DNA of 56,613 nt from a virus. Made by a program: the position numbers and the translations under genes. The notes beneath the pieces are model-generated. The model ran no database searches. It worked only from the letters and a program-made list of their open reading frames with translations, and was not told where the DNA came from. The stretch covers positions 1-56,613 of the IMG/VR virus record IMGVR_UViG_3300017769_000011; one strand, 5' to 3'. Shown here one piece after another: positions 40,692 through 49,864 of the stretch (its first letter is position 1; every line of letters begins with the position of its first letter).

Positions 40692-41328
40692 GAAACTTAT
40701 TATTATAACAGGGCCGCAGGGGTCAGGTAATCATCTGTTCAGTAAGATGTTTAGTTATCATCCTGACGTAAAAGGATGGGACTTTGGTAACAAGTATTGG
40801 ATACCAAGTGATGAAGAACCTTTTGCTGATTGTTGGATTGACCCACTTAAAACAAAAGATATGTTGACTCATCCACTCATGGTTGCAAATGTGAGTGTCC
40901 CCTTTGTTTACGATGGAATGAGACAAGTTCCAAAGATACAGGGTGTTACGAATCAAGCAAAAGAAGCAGGATATGATGTAAAGGTTTGTATCGTAGTGAG
41001 AGACCGCAACATCAATAAACAACAACAACTTAGAGTTCGAAAAGACATTACTTTACCGATTGCACTAAACTATTACCATGATTTAGATGTAGATTTAAAC
41101 TTTCTGTCAACCGAGTCAGTCTTTCTTTATGGGGGTGCATATCTGAAGTGGTTGTCAAAGACTCTGGATTTTCCTGTCGCATATAATGATGAACGAATAT
41201 TCAAAGATATCGCAGAAGACCAGAATACAAAGTATATAAAATATCACATTGAGATGGAACATCAATGGCTAGACGAACAAGTATGGCAAGGTATAAGACC
41301 TAAAAAAGATAGAAAAAATATTTCTTGA
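40669..41328 (+). CDS. P-loop sulfotransferase/kinase-like protein
   Basis: 219 aa. KLIIITGPQGSGNHLFSKMF (residues 8-27) is a phosphate-binding loop. VKVCIVVRDRNINKQQQLRV (near 106) has the V-R-D element of sulfotransferases' 3'-phosphate site. WQGIRPKKDRK at the end is basic. It could be a sulfotransferase or a nucleoside/sugar kinase. It ends the cupin-GATase cluster; a promoter overlaps its last codons. Confidence 0.55.
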   Translation: MSDNKESKKLIIITGPQGSGNHLFSKMFSYHPDVKGWDFGNKYWIPSDEEPFADCWIDPLKTKDMLTHPLMVANVSVPFVYDGMRQVPKIQGVTNQAKEAGYDVKVCIVVRDRNINKQQQLRVRKDITLPIALNYYHDLDVDLNFLSTESVFLYGGAYLKWLSKTLDFPVAYNDERIFKDIAEDQNTKYIKYHIEMEHQWLDEQVWQGIRPKKDRKNIS

Positions 41329-41353
41329 CAATACCAGTTATATAAGTTATAAT
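41325..41353 (+). promoter_or_regulatory. sigma70-type promoter (consensus)
   Basis: TTGACA at 41325-41330, 17 bp, TATAAT at 41348-41353: full consensus on both hexamers. It precedes the start at 41387. Confidence 0.8.
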
Positions 41354-41386
41354 CAAAGATATTATCTAAACGTAAGGAGATTTATT

Positions 41387-41704
41387 ATGCGTAAATGGGT
41401 ATTTGACTGTTGGAATACTGTGTTTGACCACAGGTTCAGTCCACTAAAGAACATTCCTGATGTTCATGTGAGACACATGATACTACAGGTTCTTGCATAC
41501 ATGTGGGTTATTGCTTTCAGTGTTGCGATTGGTAGTTGGTCAGGATTTATATGGTCTATGTTAGGTCACATTGCATTGCTTACTGCTATTACTGTTACTG
41601 TTGCAACATATAAAGTGGCTGAGAAAAAGCCTCAGATTTTTCTGGAGTGGGGATATACTCCTAATCAGAATCCTGGCCGTAGACTTGATGGGGAGCATGA
41701 ATAA
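41387..41704 (+). CDS. Small two-TM membrane protein
   Basis: 105 aa. Two membrane helices at about 30-53 (MILQVLAYMWVIAFSVAIGS) and 57-75 (FIWSMLGHIALLTAITVTVA), with a polar C-terminus (GRRLDGEHE). Clear ribosome site (AAGGAG). The stop overlaps the next tiny gene (TAATG). Function unknown. Confidence 0.6.
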   Translation: MRKWVFDCWNTVFDHRFSPLKNIPDVHVRHMILQVLAYMWVIAFSVAIGSWSGFIWSMLGHIALLTAITVTVATYKVAEKKPQIFLEWGYTPNQNPGRRLDGEHE

Positions 41705-41790
41705 TGTATCAATATAATTGGAAACATATCATAGTCGCAGTTGTAACCTTTATAGTTGGTTATATCATAGGTATAGGAAATGTAGGTTGA
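41704..41790 (+). CDS. Tiny single-TM protein
   Basis: 28 aa. HIIVAVVTFIVGYIIGIGN is a near-ideal membrane helix. It starts in the stop of the gene before it and ends over the TTGA start of the gene after it, so it is probably translated. Too short for the usual gene callers. Confidence 0.45.
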   Translation: MYQYNWKHIIVAVVTFIVGYIIGIGNVG

Positions 41791-42323
41791 CAGATTATAT
41801 TCTTGTAACAGGTGCGCCAGGCAGTAGATGGTCAGGGTGGGTAGAGGAAAATCTCTACTCACTTGAAGGCATAGATGGTGTCAACACCACAGATAGGTCA
41901 CCTGAGAGAGAATACTGGAATGGTCGAAAACTCATGCACAGAGGTGTATACTTTGACCCTGAAATGGAATTTAATAATAATCGTGATAGTTGGGATTTAC
42001 CTTTCACTGGTAAAGGCACACGAGTTATAAAATCACACACCTTTGCATACTCACTAAATATACTGAAAGATTATGGATATCCAATATACATGGTCTTGAG
42101 AAATTCAATTGATTGTTTTGACTGGTGGCATGAGGCCGGTGGTTGGAATATAACATATCCTAACTATGCATGGTATGGTGACGATAGAAATATGATGAAT
42201 CAGATTGCATCACAGAATGAAGCAATTTGGAGATTTTTGATAGAACATAAAGACAAGGTGGAACTTATAGATGGTTCATTACATGACAACTCGGATAGAC
42301 TCGTCTATAGATATCAATCCTGA
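41787..42323 (+). CDS. Sulfotransferase-like protein (TTG start)
   Basis: 178 aa. DYILVTGAPGSRWSGWVEEN is a 5'-phosphosulfate/P-loop; KSHTFAYSLNIL then YMVLRNSIDCFDWW has the R-x-x-x-D of the 3' site. The TTG at 41787 overlaps the upstream TGA (TTGA), the best start; an ATG at 41718 would overlap the tiny gene. It overlaps the methyltransferase that follows by 53 bp. Confidence 0.55.
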   Translation: MTDYILVTGAPGSRWSGWVEENLYSLEGIDGVNTTDRSPEREYWNGRKLMHRGVYFDPEMEFNNNRDSWDLPFTGKGTRVIKSHTFAYSLNILKDYGYPIYMVLRNSIDCFDWWHEAGGWNITYPNYAWYGDDRNMMNQIASQNEAIWRFLIEHKDKVELIDGSLHDNSDRLVYRYQS

Positions 42324-42888
42324 TAAAGAACTTTTGCGTGAATATTTTGGTGAATACTGGCCTAAACAACGTATCTCTAACTGGATGGATTTGTATGAAT
42401 GGACAGGAAAAAGATTAATCGATGAAGTCGAAGACCACGAACATGTTCTAGACGTAGGATGCGGTTCAAATCCATTCAAGGGGAAAATCAAAAATCTTTA
42501 TGGTATTGATATCACGGATATCGGTGCGGATGAAGTTGTTGCTATTGAGGATTTCAAAACCGAAAAGAAATACGATGTCGCATTTGTTCTTGGTAGTATC
42601 AACTTCGGAGATTGGAATCTAATAAACAAACAAGTTATATCACTCGTCAATGCACTCAAACCAAAAGCGAGAATATACTGGAGATGTAATACTGGACAAC
42701 CTCACGAGAATAGTGGGTTTGGAACGCAACTTCCATTCTGGAAATGGAATCTCAATCATCATATTATGTTGACTCAGACAAATCGATTTGAGGTCACTGA
42801 GTTCATGCCTGATAATTGGTCAACCGAACTACCGAATGGTGATAAAATAAGTCTGCAAAGACAATACTGTAAGTGGGAAGCAAAATGA
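42271..42888 (+). CDS. SAM-dependent methyltransferase (class I)
   Basis: 205 aa. HVLDVGCGSNPFKGKI (motif I), NLYGIDITDIGADEVVAIED (acidic loop) and DVAFVLGSINFGD (motif IV region). WRCNTGQPHENSG follows. A class I methyltransferase of small-molecule type. Start may be 42283 instead; 42271 has AAGGTGG at good spacing. Stop overlaps the next gene's ATGA. Confidence 0.75.
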   Translation: MVHYMTTRIDSSIDINPDKELLREYFGEYWPKQRISNWMDLYEWTGKRLIDEVEDHEHVLDVGCGSNPFKGKIKNLYGIDITDIGADEVVAIEDFKTEKKYDVAFVLGSINFGDWNLINKQVISLVNALKPKARIYWRCNTGQPHENSGFGTQLPFWKWNLNHHIMLTQTNRFEVTEFMPDNWSTELPNGDKISLQRQYCKWEAK

Positions 42889-43523
42889 GTAACAGAAAAC
42901 CACTAAAAGAATTATTTGATTGGCATGATTGTGACAAGAGTCAAGCCCACAAGTATTACAAGATATATGAAAAGTATTTTGAAGAACTCAGAGACGAACC
43001 TATAAACTTATTAGAGATAGGTATCTTTCGAGGTGCATCAACAAAAGCATGGTTAGATTACTTTCCGAATGCAAAAGTTTATACCATAGATACTTTCGAA
43101 AGAGTTCCACCTAGAAAAATCGGAGTCTTGAAAAGTAGTAGAGTTCGATGGTTGAAAGGTGACTCAACTCACGCAGGAGTTGGCAAAAGGTTAATTGATA
43201 ATTGGGGAATGATAAAGTTTGATTTTATTATTGATGATGGAGCCCACTGGCCTGAAGCACAGAAAAACACATTTAAAAACTTCTTTCCATTTCTCAAAGA
43301 AGGTGGGACTTACTTTTGTGAGGATGTTTTTCCGATGCATATCATGAACAAAGATGAACTAGATTATTACTGGTTTAAGAAACATCCTGAAAGATACGAT
43401 ATGTTGAAACACATGGATTTCATCAATACTATTGATATGAGAGATGGAAAGACATCATATCATGACCAAAGAAATGAGAGTAAATATAAACATGACTCAT
43501 TTATTATTTCAATCCAAAAGTAA
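42885..43523 (+). CDS. SAM-dependent methyltransferase (CmcI/MycE-like)
   Basis: 212 aa. NLLEIGIFRGASTKAWLDYF (motif I), AKVYTIDTFERVP (acidic end), FDFIIDDGAHWPEAQKNTFK (DDGxH metal motif) and EGGTYFCEDVF. The DDGAH motif is that of Mg-dependent O-methyltransferases acting on sugars or macrolides. Likely methylates a glycan here. It starts with ATGA overlap. Confidence 0.8.
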   Translation: MSNRKPLKELFDWHDCDKSQAHKYYKIYEKYFEELRDEPINLLEIGIFRGASTKAWLDYFPNAKVYTIDTFERVPPRKIGVLKSSRVRWLKGDSTHAGVGKRLIDNWGMIKFDFIIDDGAHWPEAQKNTFKNFFPFLKEGGTYFCEDVFPMHIMNKDELDYYWFKKHPERYDMLKHMDFINTIDMRDGKTSYHDQRNESKYKHDSFIISIQK

Positions 43524-43535
43524 AGGAGAATAGGT

Positions 43536-43619
43536 ATGCCTATATTTGATAAAAAGTCTGCATGGGCTATGGCAATCCTGATAGCATATGTTACTATTTT
43601 ATTTCTTGTAGCACCATAG
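43536..43619 (+). CDS. Tiny single-TM protein
   Basis: 27 aa. AWAMAILIAYVTILFLVAP forms one membrane helix. AAAGGAGA lies 7 bp before the ATG, a strong ribosome site, and its TAG abuts the next ATG. It is too short to be in gene tables. It may be a membrane regulator or lysis helper. Confidence 0.45.
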   Translation: MPIFDKKSAWAMAILIAYVTILFLVAP

Positions 43620-44972
43620 ATGATAAAACTTGTTCTCTTTGACTTAGATGGTGTTTTGATTGATGCTAAGAAGATACACTATGTTGCTTTGAATGAAGCA
43701 CTTGGTGATGAGTATGCAATCAGTGAGAAAGAACATATATCAATATATGATGGCCTCAAGACAACTCAGAAACTTGAAATGCTTACAAAGCATAAGGGAC
43801 TACCTGTTGAGAAACATCAAGAGATAAGTGATAGAAAACAACAAATCACTCGAACCTTATTATCAAAACTAGAACCCATTGAAGAGATTCGTAGGTTGTT
43901 TGAAGAACTTGAAGAGAAGGGATATTCGATTGGTGTTTGTTCTAACTCGATTCGTAGGTCTGTTCTCACATCACTATCCAAGACAAAACTTATTCAACAT
44001 TGTTCGGTTATTCTATCGAACGAGGACGTGAAGAATAGTAAACCTCATCCAGAGATGTATTGGAAAGCAATGTCAGTCATGGGTGTGTTACCCGAAGAGA
44101 CAATGATTGTCGAGGACTCACCGCCAGGCCTTCTTGCGGCACAACGTTCAAGAGCGAACTATATAAGAGTAGACAATCCTTATGATGTCACACGAGATAA
44201 GATATTCAGTAATCTAAAGGGACGACCAATGAATAAGAAATGGAAGAATGATAAGTTGAATGTGTTGATTCCAATGGCAGGAGCAGGAAGTCGTTTTCAA
44301 CAAGCAGGATACACATTTCCCAAACCACTGATTGATGTCAATGGTAAACCGATGATACAGGTTGTTGTTGAGAATCTTGGACTTGATGCTAACTATCACT
44401 TCGTGGTTCAGAAAGAACATCGAGAGAAATACAATCTTGATTCTATGTTGTCATTGATTACACCTAAGTGTAAAGTGATTGAGGTCGATGGTATTACAGA
44501 GGGTGCAGCCTGCACCGCATTACTTGCCAAAGAGTTTATTGATAATGATGACCCATTGTTCTTCGCAAACTCTGACCAGTTCGTTGAGTGGGATGTGATG
44601 GAGTTTATGTATGCAATGAATGAGAAAGATGCTGATGGTGGTATTGTGACATTTGACGCAACTCATCCCAAGTGGTCTTATGCAAAGACTGACGAGAGTG
44701 GAGTTGTTACAGAGGTCGCAGAGAAGAATCCTATCAGCACACATGCAACTGTTGGATACTACTATTGGAAACATGGTTCGGATTTTGTTCGTTTTGCGGA
44801 ACAGATGATTGAGAAAGATGTTCGGGTCAACAATGAGTTCTATGTCTGTCCTGTTTACAATCAGGCCATTGAATCGAATCTTCGCATCTATACACACGAT
44901 GCGTCAAAGATGTGGGGTCTAGGAACACCCGAAGACCTGAGATATTATTTGGAAAACTATGAAGCATTATGA
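43620..44972 (+). CDS. HAD phosphatase - sugar nucleotidyltransferase fusion
   Basis: 450 aa. Residues 1-205: HAD phosphatase (LVLFDLDGVLIDAKKIHYVA; VCSNSIRRSVL; NSKPHPEMYWKA; VEDSPPGLLAA), as in beta-phosphoglucomutase-like enzymes. Residues 215-450: nucleotidyltransferase (LNVLIPMAGAGSRFQQAGYT, PKPLIDVNGKPMIQ; FFANSDQFVEWD; GYYYWKHGSDF). Together they could make an NDP-sugar or a CDP-linked group from a phosphate precursor. Both motifs sets are intact, so both activities are expected. It begins right at the preceding stop. Confidence 0.85.
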   Translation: MIKLVLFDLDGVLIDAKKIHYVALNEALGDEYAISEKEHISIYDGLKTTQKLEMLTKHKGLPVEKHQEISDRKQQITRTLLSKLEPIEEIRRLFEELEEKGYSIGVCSNSIRRSVLTSLSKTKLIQHCSVILSNEDVKNSKPHPEMYWKAMSVMGVLPEETMIVEDSPPGLLAAQRSRANYIRVDNPYDVTRDKIFSNLKGRPMNKKWKNDKLNVLIPMAGAGSRFQQAGYTFPKPLIDVNGKPMIQVVVENLGLDANYHFVVQKEHREKYNLDSMLSLITPKCKVIEVDGITEGAACTALLAKEFIDNDDPLFFANSDQFVEWDVMEFMYAMNEKDADGGIVTFDATHPKWSYAKTDESGVVTEVAEKNPISTHATVGYYYWKHGSDFVRFAEQMIEKDVRVNNEFYVCPVYNQAIESNLRIYTHDASKMWGLGTPEDLRYYLENYEAL

Positions 44973-45694
44973 GAATCGCAGTTGTTTTATCAGGAGCATT
45001 TGTAATTCGTCATCCTATGGGTGATATCAATTATGGTAATCTAAGACAAAGACAACTCTTCACTGGTGCTGACTTTTACTATTCGACATGGGATAGTTTT
45101 CAATCAGAGTTTGAAGAAAAGTTTCCAACCTACGAATGTTCTTACTTCGAAGAACCTGAACCGAAATATCATCCATATGAGATGAAACATATTGCGTCTC
45201 CATTTTATGAAGAGACCAGACAATTTATAGCAAGTCAGGCTGGACGCATGAGATGGGCTCGTCATCACACCAAACAACATCTTGCCTATGCTATGATACT
45301 TGACAAAATAGACCTTTCGTGTTATGATGTAATCGTTCGGGCTCGTTATGATAACTGGTTCACACGAGATGCGAACTTTACACCATATGTTGAGGATTGT
45401 TTTGAGAACAAGAGAGCAGTAGGATTTGCAGTCACAATCAAAGAGAACTTTGAAAAGATATATGAGAGTAATAAACCCAAACATAAGAACTGGATGCTCG
45501 ACCAGTTGATTATACATCGAGCCGATATGATTGACACAAGTCATATTTACTCTTTGTATGAGAATGAGAAACTACATGCCGCAGAGATGGGATGGTGGCA
45601 GATATTGAGTGAACCTTGGGGAAACAATCACCGAAACATTCATGGAATGGTAAACCATGATAAGAATGTTCTCGATAGGTTTATGATTCGATGA
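44969..45694 (+). CDS. WavE-like putative glycosyltransferase, copy A2
   Basis: 241 aa. RIAVVLSGAFVIRHPMGD, GADFYYSTWDS, then YDVIVRARYDNWFTRDANFT (near 118) and LHAAEMGWWQILSEPWGNNH. Tandem with copy A3 at 45691; together they look like a recent duplication that diverged. Start overlaps the previous stop (ATGA). Confidence 0.6.
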   Translation: MRIAVVLSGAFVIRHPMGDINYGNLRQRQLFTGADFYYSTWDSFQSEFEEKFPTYECSYFEEPEPKYHPYEMKHIASPFYEETRQFIASQAGRMRWARHHTKQHLAYAMILDKIDLSCYDVIVRARYDNWFTRDANFTPYVEDCFENKRAVGFAVTIKENFEKIYESNKPKHKNWMLDQLIIHRADMIDTSHIYSLYENEKLHAAEMGWWQILSEPWGNNHRNIHGMVNHDKNVLDRFMIR

Positions 45695-46425
45695 AGATTG
45701 CGCTTTGTATTTCGGGTCTCTGTGATAATGACGAGAGTGAAAAGTTTGTAGAAAGACACAAGTCTATCTTTCCATATGATACGTTCACGGCTGCTTGGGA
45801 CAGAGATGACCTCACGATGGATGTGGATTATCTGTTTGACGAACCTGTAATAAATTATCATCCAGTTACAGATGTTATTCAACTTGAAACTACTCATACC
45901 AAACTTCGTAGTCAGGGTGTAAAAAAAGAAAATCAAGGCGAGAAGTGGATGGAAATAACAAAACATTGGACTAAACAGATACTCATTCATGATTATCTAC
46001 TCAAGAAGATACCGAGTGATTATGATATGATTATACGAACAAGGTTTGACACGATTGTATCAAAGGAGATTAATTTTGTAGAGTTTATTGAGGGTTCGTA
46101 TTACGAGAATTATGCGATTGGTTTCAATACTAGATATGAGAAAGTCTGGTTGAGACACAATGAGTTATTAGAGTTTGTTCCACACTTCAACGTAGGTCAT
46201 GTGAATGATGCTCTTATCTTGCATCCTAGAAATCTCTGGAACTCACAGTTAGTAGAGACACTACATAATAGTAAAGAACTTCAGGCGGCTGAAACAGGAT
46301 GGTGGCAAATCCTGTCAGAACCCTATGGAGATAATCATCAAAATTTTCATGGTGGAGTTTATATAGATAAACACAAAGGTAATGTATTAGATGTTGACGA
46401 AAAGTTTCATAATTACTTTAATTAA
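45691..46425 (+). CDS. WavE-like putative glycosyltransferase, copy A3
   Basis: 244 aa. IALCISGLCDNDESEKFVER, then YDMIIRTRFDTIVSKEINFV (near 109) and LQAAETGWWQILSEPYGDNH, ending with FHGGVYIDKHKG. Same family as A1 and A2. ATGA overlap with A2. The next gene starts 34 bp inside its end. Confidence 0.6.
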   Translation: MKIALCISGLCDNDESEKFVERHKSIFPYDTFTAAWDRDDLTMDVDYLFDEPVINYHPVTDVIQLETTHTKLRSQGVKKENQGEKWMEITKHWTKQILIHDYLLKKIPSDYDMIIRTRFDTIVSKEINFVEFIEGSYYENYAIGFNTRYEKVWLRHNELLEFVPHFNVGHVNDALILHPRNLWNSQLVETLHNSKELQAAETGWWQILSEPYGDNHQNFHGGVYIDKHKGNVLDVDEKFHNYFN

Positions 46426-47107
46426 TAATCACGATGCTACAATTGCGGCTAGAAATTTAGTTAATTCAATCAAACAAAGTAAATCAGAACTTGACCCGAT
46501 TGTATTTCCTGCTACGACACCCGACACTGTTGACGAGAGTCTGAAGATACTTGGTATGGAGAACATTCAGTATACATATCCAATCGAACCAGAGCAAGAT
46601 GGACTTGACCTCAAATCAGGTTTGTTTCTTCAACACTATCCAACGGCCAATATCAAGAATCGTATCGCATGTATGGTATCTCACATGAGACTTTGGAAAG
46701 AGTGTATTGACCGAGATGAACCGATTGTCATATTAGAACACGATGCACTTTTTACAAGACAATTTAAGATTTCTGACTTGACAAAAGATTTCAAAGGTGG
46801 TATACTAGGACTTAATGACCCTCGTGGTGCAACTCGTAAATCTGCTGAGTTTCACTCAAAGGTCAGTTCGTATAAGGGATTACAATCTGTTCCTGACCTT
46901 GGTGACAACTATCCTCAAGGTCTTGCAGGAAACTCTGCATATTTGATTACACCTCATGCCGCAAAAAAACTGATGCGTAAGGTGAAAGAAATAGGAATGT
47001 GGCCCAATGATGCGATTATGAATAGACAGTTCTTCCCTTGGATGCAAGTTGTCTATCCATACTATACAACGATACAGAGGGGGTTGAAATCAACCACAAC
47101 ACAATGA
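46391..47107 (+). CDS. GT25-like glycosyltransferase, copy B2
   Basis: 238 aa. SFIITLINNHDATIAARNLV, then RIACMVSHMRLWKECIDRDE, PIVILEHDALFTRQF (near 107-121) and QGLAGNSAYLITPHAAKKLM. Signature SHxxLWxxC...EHDA is that of GT25. Tandem with B3. The start overlaps A3 by 35 bp. Confidence 0.75.
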   Translation: MLTKSFIITLINNHDATIAARNLVNSIKQSKSELDPIVFPATTPDTVDESLKILGMENIQYTYPIEPEQDGLDLKSGLFLQHYPTANIKNRIACMVSHMRLWKECIDRDEPIVILEHDALFTRQFKISDLTKDFKGGILGLNDPRGATRKSAEFHSKVSSYKGLQSVPDLGDNYPQGLAGNSAYLITPHAAKKLMRKVKEIGMWPNDAIMNRQFFPWMQVVYPYYTTIQRGLKSTTTQ

Positions 47108-47754
47108 AAGCATTTGTCATAACGATAGGTCACAATACTAAGTCTCTTGAGGTTGCAGAACGTTGCATTGCGTCAGGTAAAAAGCATGGTATTGATATAA
47201 AAATGTTTAGTGCGATTACACCAGAGAATGACCCTTTGATGTTGGCTGAGACAGAGAGCATATCACCGATGGGATTCGAGGAAAAGTATTCTCGCAATCT
47301 AAATTGTATATCTGCATTTCTTTCTCACTATAATATTTGGAAATGGTCTGCAATGAATAATGAACAGGTCGTGATATTTGAACACGATGCTGTTGTGTTT
47401 GATAAGATACCGACTCATGCAAACTATCTGCACGTCATGAACATTGGAAAACCTTCCTATGGAAAGTTCAAAATTCCGACACAACTAGGTGTCAATCCTT
47501 TGACAACCAAAGAGTATTTTCCAGGCGCACATGCATATATGGTAAAACCTTCAGGTGCAAATCTTCTGATGAATCAAGCACAGAAGTTTGGAAGACCGAC
47601 AGATATTTTTCTAAACAAATCAACCTTTCCGTGGTTACAAGAATACTATCCATTTGTTGCTGAGGCCAGAGATAGTTTTACCACAATACAAAACGAAACT
47701 GGTTGTGTTGCAAAACACAACTATGGTGATGACTATGAGGTAATCGATGCGTGA
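47104..47754 (+). CDS. GT25-like glycosyltransferase, copy B3
   Basis: 216 aa. KAFVITIGHNTKSLEVAERC, then SAFLSHYNIWKWSAMNNEQV, VIFEHDAVVFDKIP and FPGAHAYMVKPSGANLL. The order matches GT25 and copy B2. The ATG at 47104 overlaps the B2 stop (ATGA); a frame from 47038 would overlap by 70 bp. Confidence 0.75.
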   Translation: MKAFVITIGHNTKSLEVAERCIASGKKHGIDIKMFSAITPENDPLMLAETESISPMGFEEKYSRNLNCISAFLSHYNIWKWSAMNNEQVVIFEHDAVVFDKIPTHANYLHVMNIGKPSYGKFKIPTQLGVNPLTTKEYFPGAHAYMVKPSGANLLMNQAQKFGRPTDIFLNKSTFPWLQEYYPFVAEARDSFTTIQNETGCVAKHNYGDDYEVIDA

Positions 47755-48388
47755 GATTTTTATTACAGGGTGTGATAGTAACACAGAGTGGCAACTTTCT
47801 TGGTTTATTCGTAACTTTCAAAAACACAATCCCAATGCAGAGTTAGTATTCTGTGACTTTGGTGCGAATAACAAACCTGACCTTGAGACAATCAAGATTG
47901 AATCAGATGCAAAAGGATGGTTCAAAAAACCTCGTGCTTTACTTGATGCGTCTCGTTTACCAAATGTAGGTAAGGTATGTTGGATAGACACAGATTGTGA
48001 AGTAACTGCAAACATAGAAGAGATATTTGACCTATCAGAAAAGAATATGTTAGGAATGGTCGAGGATAGGCCGTGGTCTAGTCGTAGAAACGAATATGGT
48101 AAATGGTATAACTCTGGTGTTGTTTTGATTGAGGAAACACCACATATTCTAGGTGAGTGGGCAAGAGAGTGTGTCTCTAATCCTGTTCAGGGTGACCAAG
48201 AGGTATTGCATGGTATGATGGGTGGAGATGAGATAACAAAACTGATGTATATCAATCGTCTACCTCACACATACAACACTCTACGATTAGACTTTTTGGA
48301 TGAGATTGCTGTGAAGAATCCTAAGATTATTCATCACACAGGTCGTAAGGGTAATGACGAAATAAGAAAGCAAATAAGTGAAGTATAA
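47747..48388 (+). CDS. GT8-like transferase, copy C2
   Basis: 213 aa. IFITGCDSNTEWQLSWFIRN, KVCWIDTDCEVTANIEEIFD (DTD metal motif, near 78-84), WYNSGVVLIEETPHILGEWA and HTGRKGND. Glycosyltransferase of the GT8-like/nucleotide-sugar family. ATG overlaps the B3 stop region by 8 bp. Confidence 0.7.
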   Translation: MREIFITGCDSNTEWQLSWFIRNFQKHNPNAELVFCDFGANNKPDLETIKIESDAKGWFKKPRALLDASRLPNVGKVCWIDTDCEVTANIEEIFDLSEKNMLGMVEDRPWSSRRNEYGKWYNSGVVLIEETPHILGEWARECVSNPVQGDQEVLHGMMGGDEITKLMYINRLPHTYNTLRLDFLDEIAVKNPKIIHHTGRKGNDEIRKQISEV

Positions 48389-49052
48389 AATATTACAACA
48401 TTGGACAGGTGAACTGAGAGAACTCGAAGAACTCAGCCGAGACACATTCCAAGAATATGCTGATTGGTGTGGTGCTGACTATGAGTTGGTGTTAGGTAAT
48501 CAGGTGTCTGACCAACTTGCTCCTCAATCACAAAAGATGATTGCATTAGATGAAAGATATGATGACTATGATGTTGTGGTGATGGTTGACCTTGATATGT
48601 TCATTCGTAAGGACATGAATACCAACATCTTCACACAGGAAACAGGTATTGGACGACACTTTGGTATTCAGAAGAAACTGGTAAGAAAACTCAAGGCGCA
48701 ACATCCACTTCTCGGTGACACCAACTATCCATATTGGGGTGGGTCGTGTTATCGATTAGAGAGATGCGTCAGAAGAAAACTGAGACGACACTTCAATCTT
48801 ATTGAGGCCATTCAGTTCAATAAAACTTTTCACGATGAGGGTATCATGCATCGTCTTGCAGTTCTCGCAGGAATGCCTATTGAAACGAATACATACTTTG
48901 AGGATGACCGATGGAACAAGGGTAGTAGTGAAGATGGTTTGGAGAAAGCAAACTTTATTCACATTCGACCTCGTATCAGAATCGATTCCAATGAGGAACG
49001 ACCAAAAATTGAAACATATAGAATATTGAAAGAGAAAGAGATTATTTCATGA
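48378..49052 (+). CDS. GT8-like transferase, copy C3 (GTG start)
   Basis: 224 aa. The start is GTG at 48378, 11 bp inside the previous stop. DYDVVVMVDLDMFIRKDMNT has the DxD motif (DLD). WGGSCYRLERCVRRKLRRHF is basic and FNKTFHDEGIMHRLAVLAGM follows. KANFIHIRPRIR holds the late His. GT-A fold expected. Confidence 0.65.
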   Translation: MKYKILQHWTGELRELEELSRDTFQEYADWCGADYELVLGNQVSDQLAPQSQKMIALDERYDDYDVVVMVDLDMFIRKDMNTNIFTQETGIGRHFGIQKKLVRKLKAQHPLLGDTNYPYWGGSCYRLERCVRRKLRRHFNLIEAIQFNKTFHDEGIMHRLAVLAGMPIETNTYFEDDRWNKGSSEDGLEKANFIHIRPRIRIDSNEERPKIETYRILKEKEIIS

Positions 49053-49864
49053 AAAATGTAATTTATCAATATTGGGATGGAAATGTAAAAGAATCTTGTC
49101 TTGCAGGTTCAAGAAATATGAAGTCATATGCAAAAAGGATTGGAACAGACTATATCTTCGAAGATAATCCACAATTCTTGAAGTCTCGTTTTGGTCTTGA
49201 CTTTGGAAGTTATAGTCCTCACTATGGTGCATTCAAACCAATCTATGACGAATCTTTTTGGGAATATGATAATGTCTTATTCACTGATACAGATGTATTC
49301 ACGACTGATGGTTTGACTGAAAACATCTTTGATAGTTTTGATGCAGACATTGGTATCTGCACAGAACCATCTCAACCTAAACGAAGACAAATCACATTGG
49401 GTAAAATCACAACAGAGGCCGATGAGAAATGGGCATCTGTTGTAGAAAAAGAATATGGTATTCAAGTTCCTCGAACCGATGAGGGACTGATGAAGGTATA
49501 TAATACTGGTATGGTCTTGTATTCAAAAGAAGGATTACAAAAAGCAAGAGAACGATTTGTGCCGTTTCAGGATTATGTCAATCTGATAAGACCTCATGGA
49601 CTTCCGAGTTTCTACAATTGCGACCAACCATATTTACATGCGATGATGTTGGCATGTGATATGAACTGGATTGAGATGGACAATAATTGGAATAGTTATG
49701 TTTTCACAACAAGAGACAAAAAACATGATGGTAGATATAATGTAGATGAGAGAACACCTGATACAAAATTTGTCCATGTTCAACTGAGAGGCGCAGATGA
49801 TTGGGGTGAAAGAGAACACTGGAATGTCGTAAATCTACCAAGAGGTCAATGGGGAGTAGAATGA
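49049..49864 (+). CDS. GT8-like transferase, copy C4
   Basis: 271 aa. YDNVLFTDTDVFTTDGLTEN (DTD motif, near 72-79), KVYNTGMVLYSKEGLQKARE and TKFVHVQLRGADDWGEREHW. Longest of the C set. It overlaps C3 by 4 bp and the sulfotransferase by 4 bp. Confidence 0.7.
   Translation: MKNVIYQYWDGNVKESCLAGSRNMKSYAKRIGTDYIFEDNPQFLKSRFGLDFGSYSPHYGAFKPIYDESFWEYDNVLFTDTDVFTTDGLTENIFDSFDADIGICTEPSQPKRRQITLGKITTEADEKWASVVEKEYGIQVPRTDEGLMKVYNTGMVLYSKEGLQKARERFVPFQDYVNLIRPHGLPSFYNCDQPYLHAMMLACDMNWIEMDNNWNSYVFTTRDKKHDGRYNVDERTPDTKFVHVQLRGADDWGEREHWNVVNLPRGQWGVE

Noticed and set aside
46778-46812. TTGACA followed by an AT-rich hexamer inside the GT25-like gene
   Set aside because: The sequence encodes Leu-Thr-Lys in frame; the -10 match is poor and no gene start follows.
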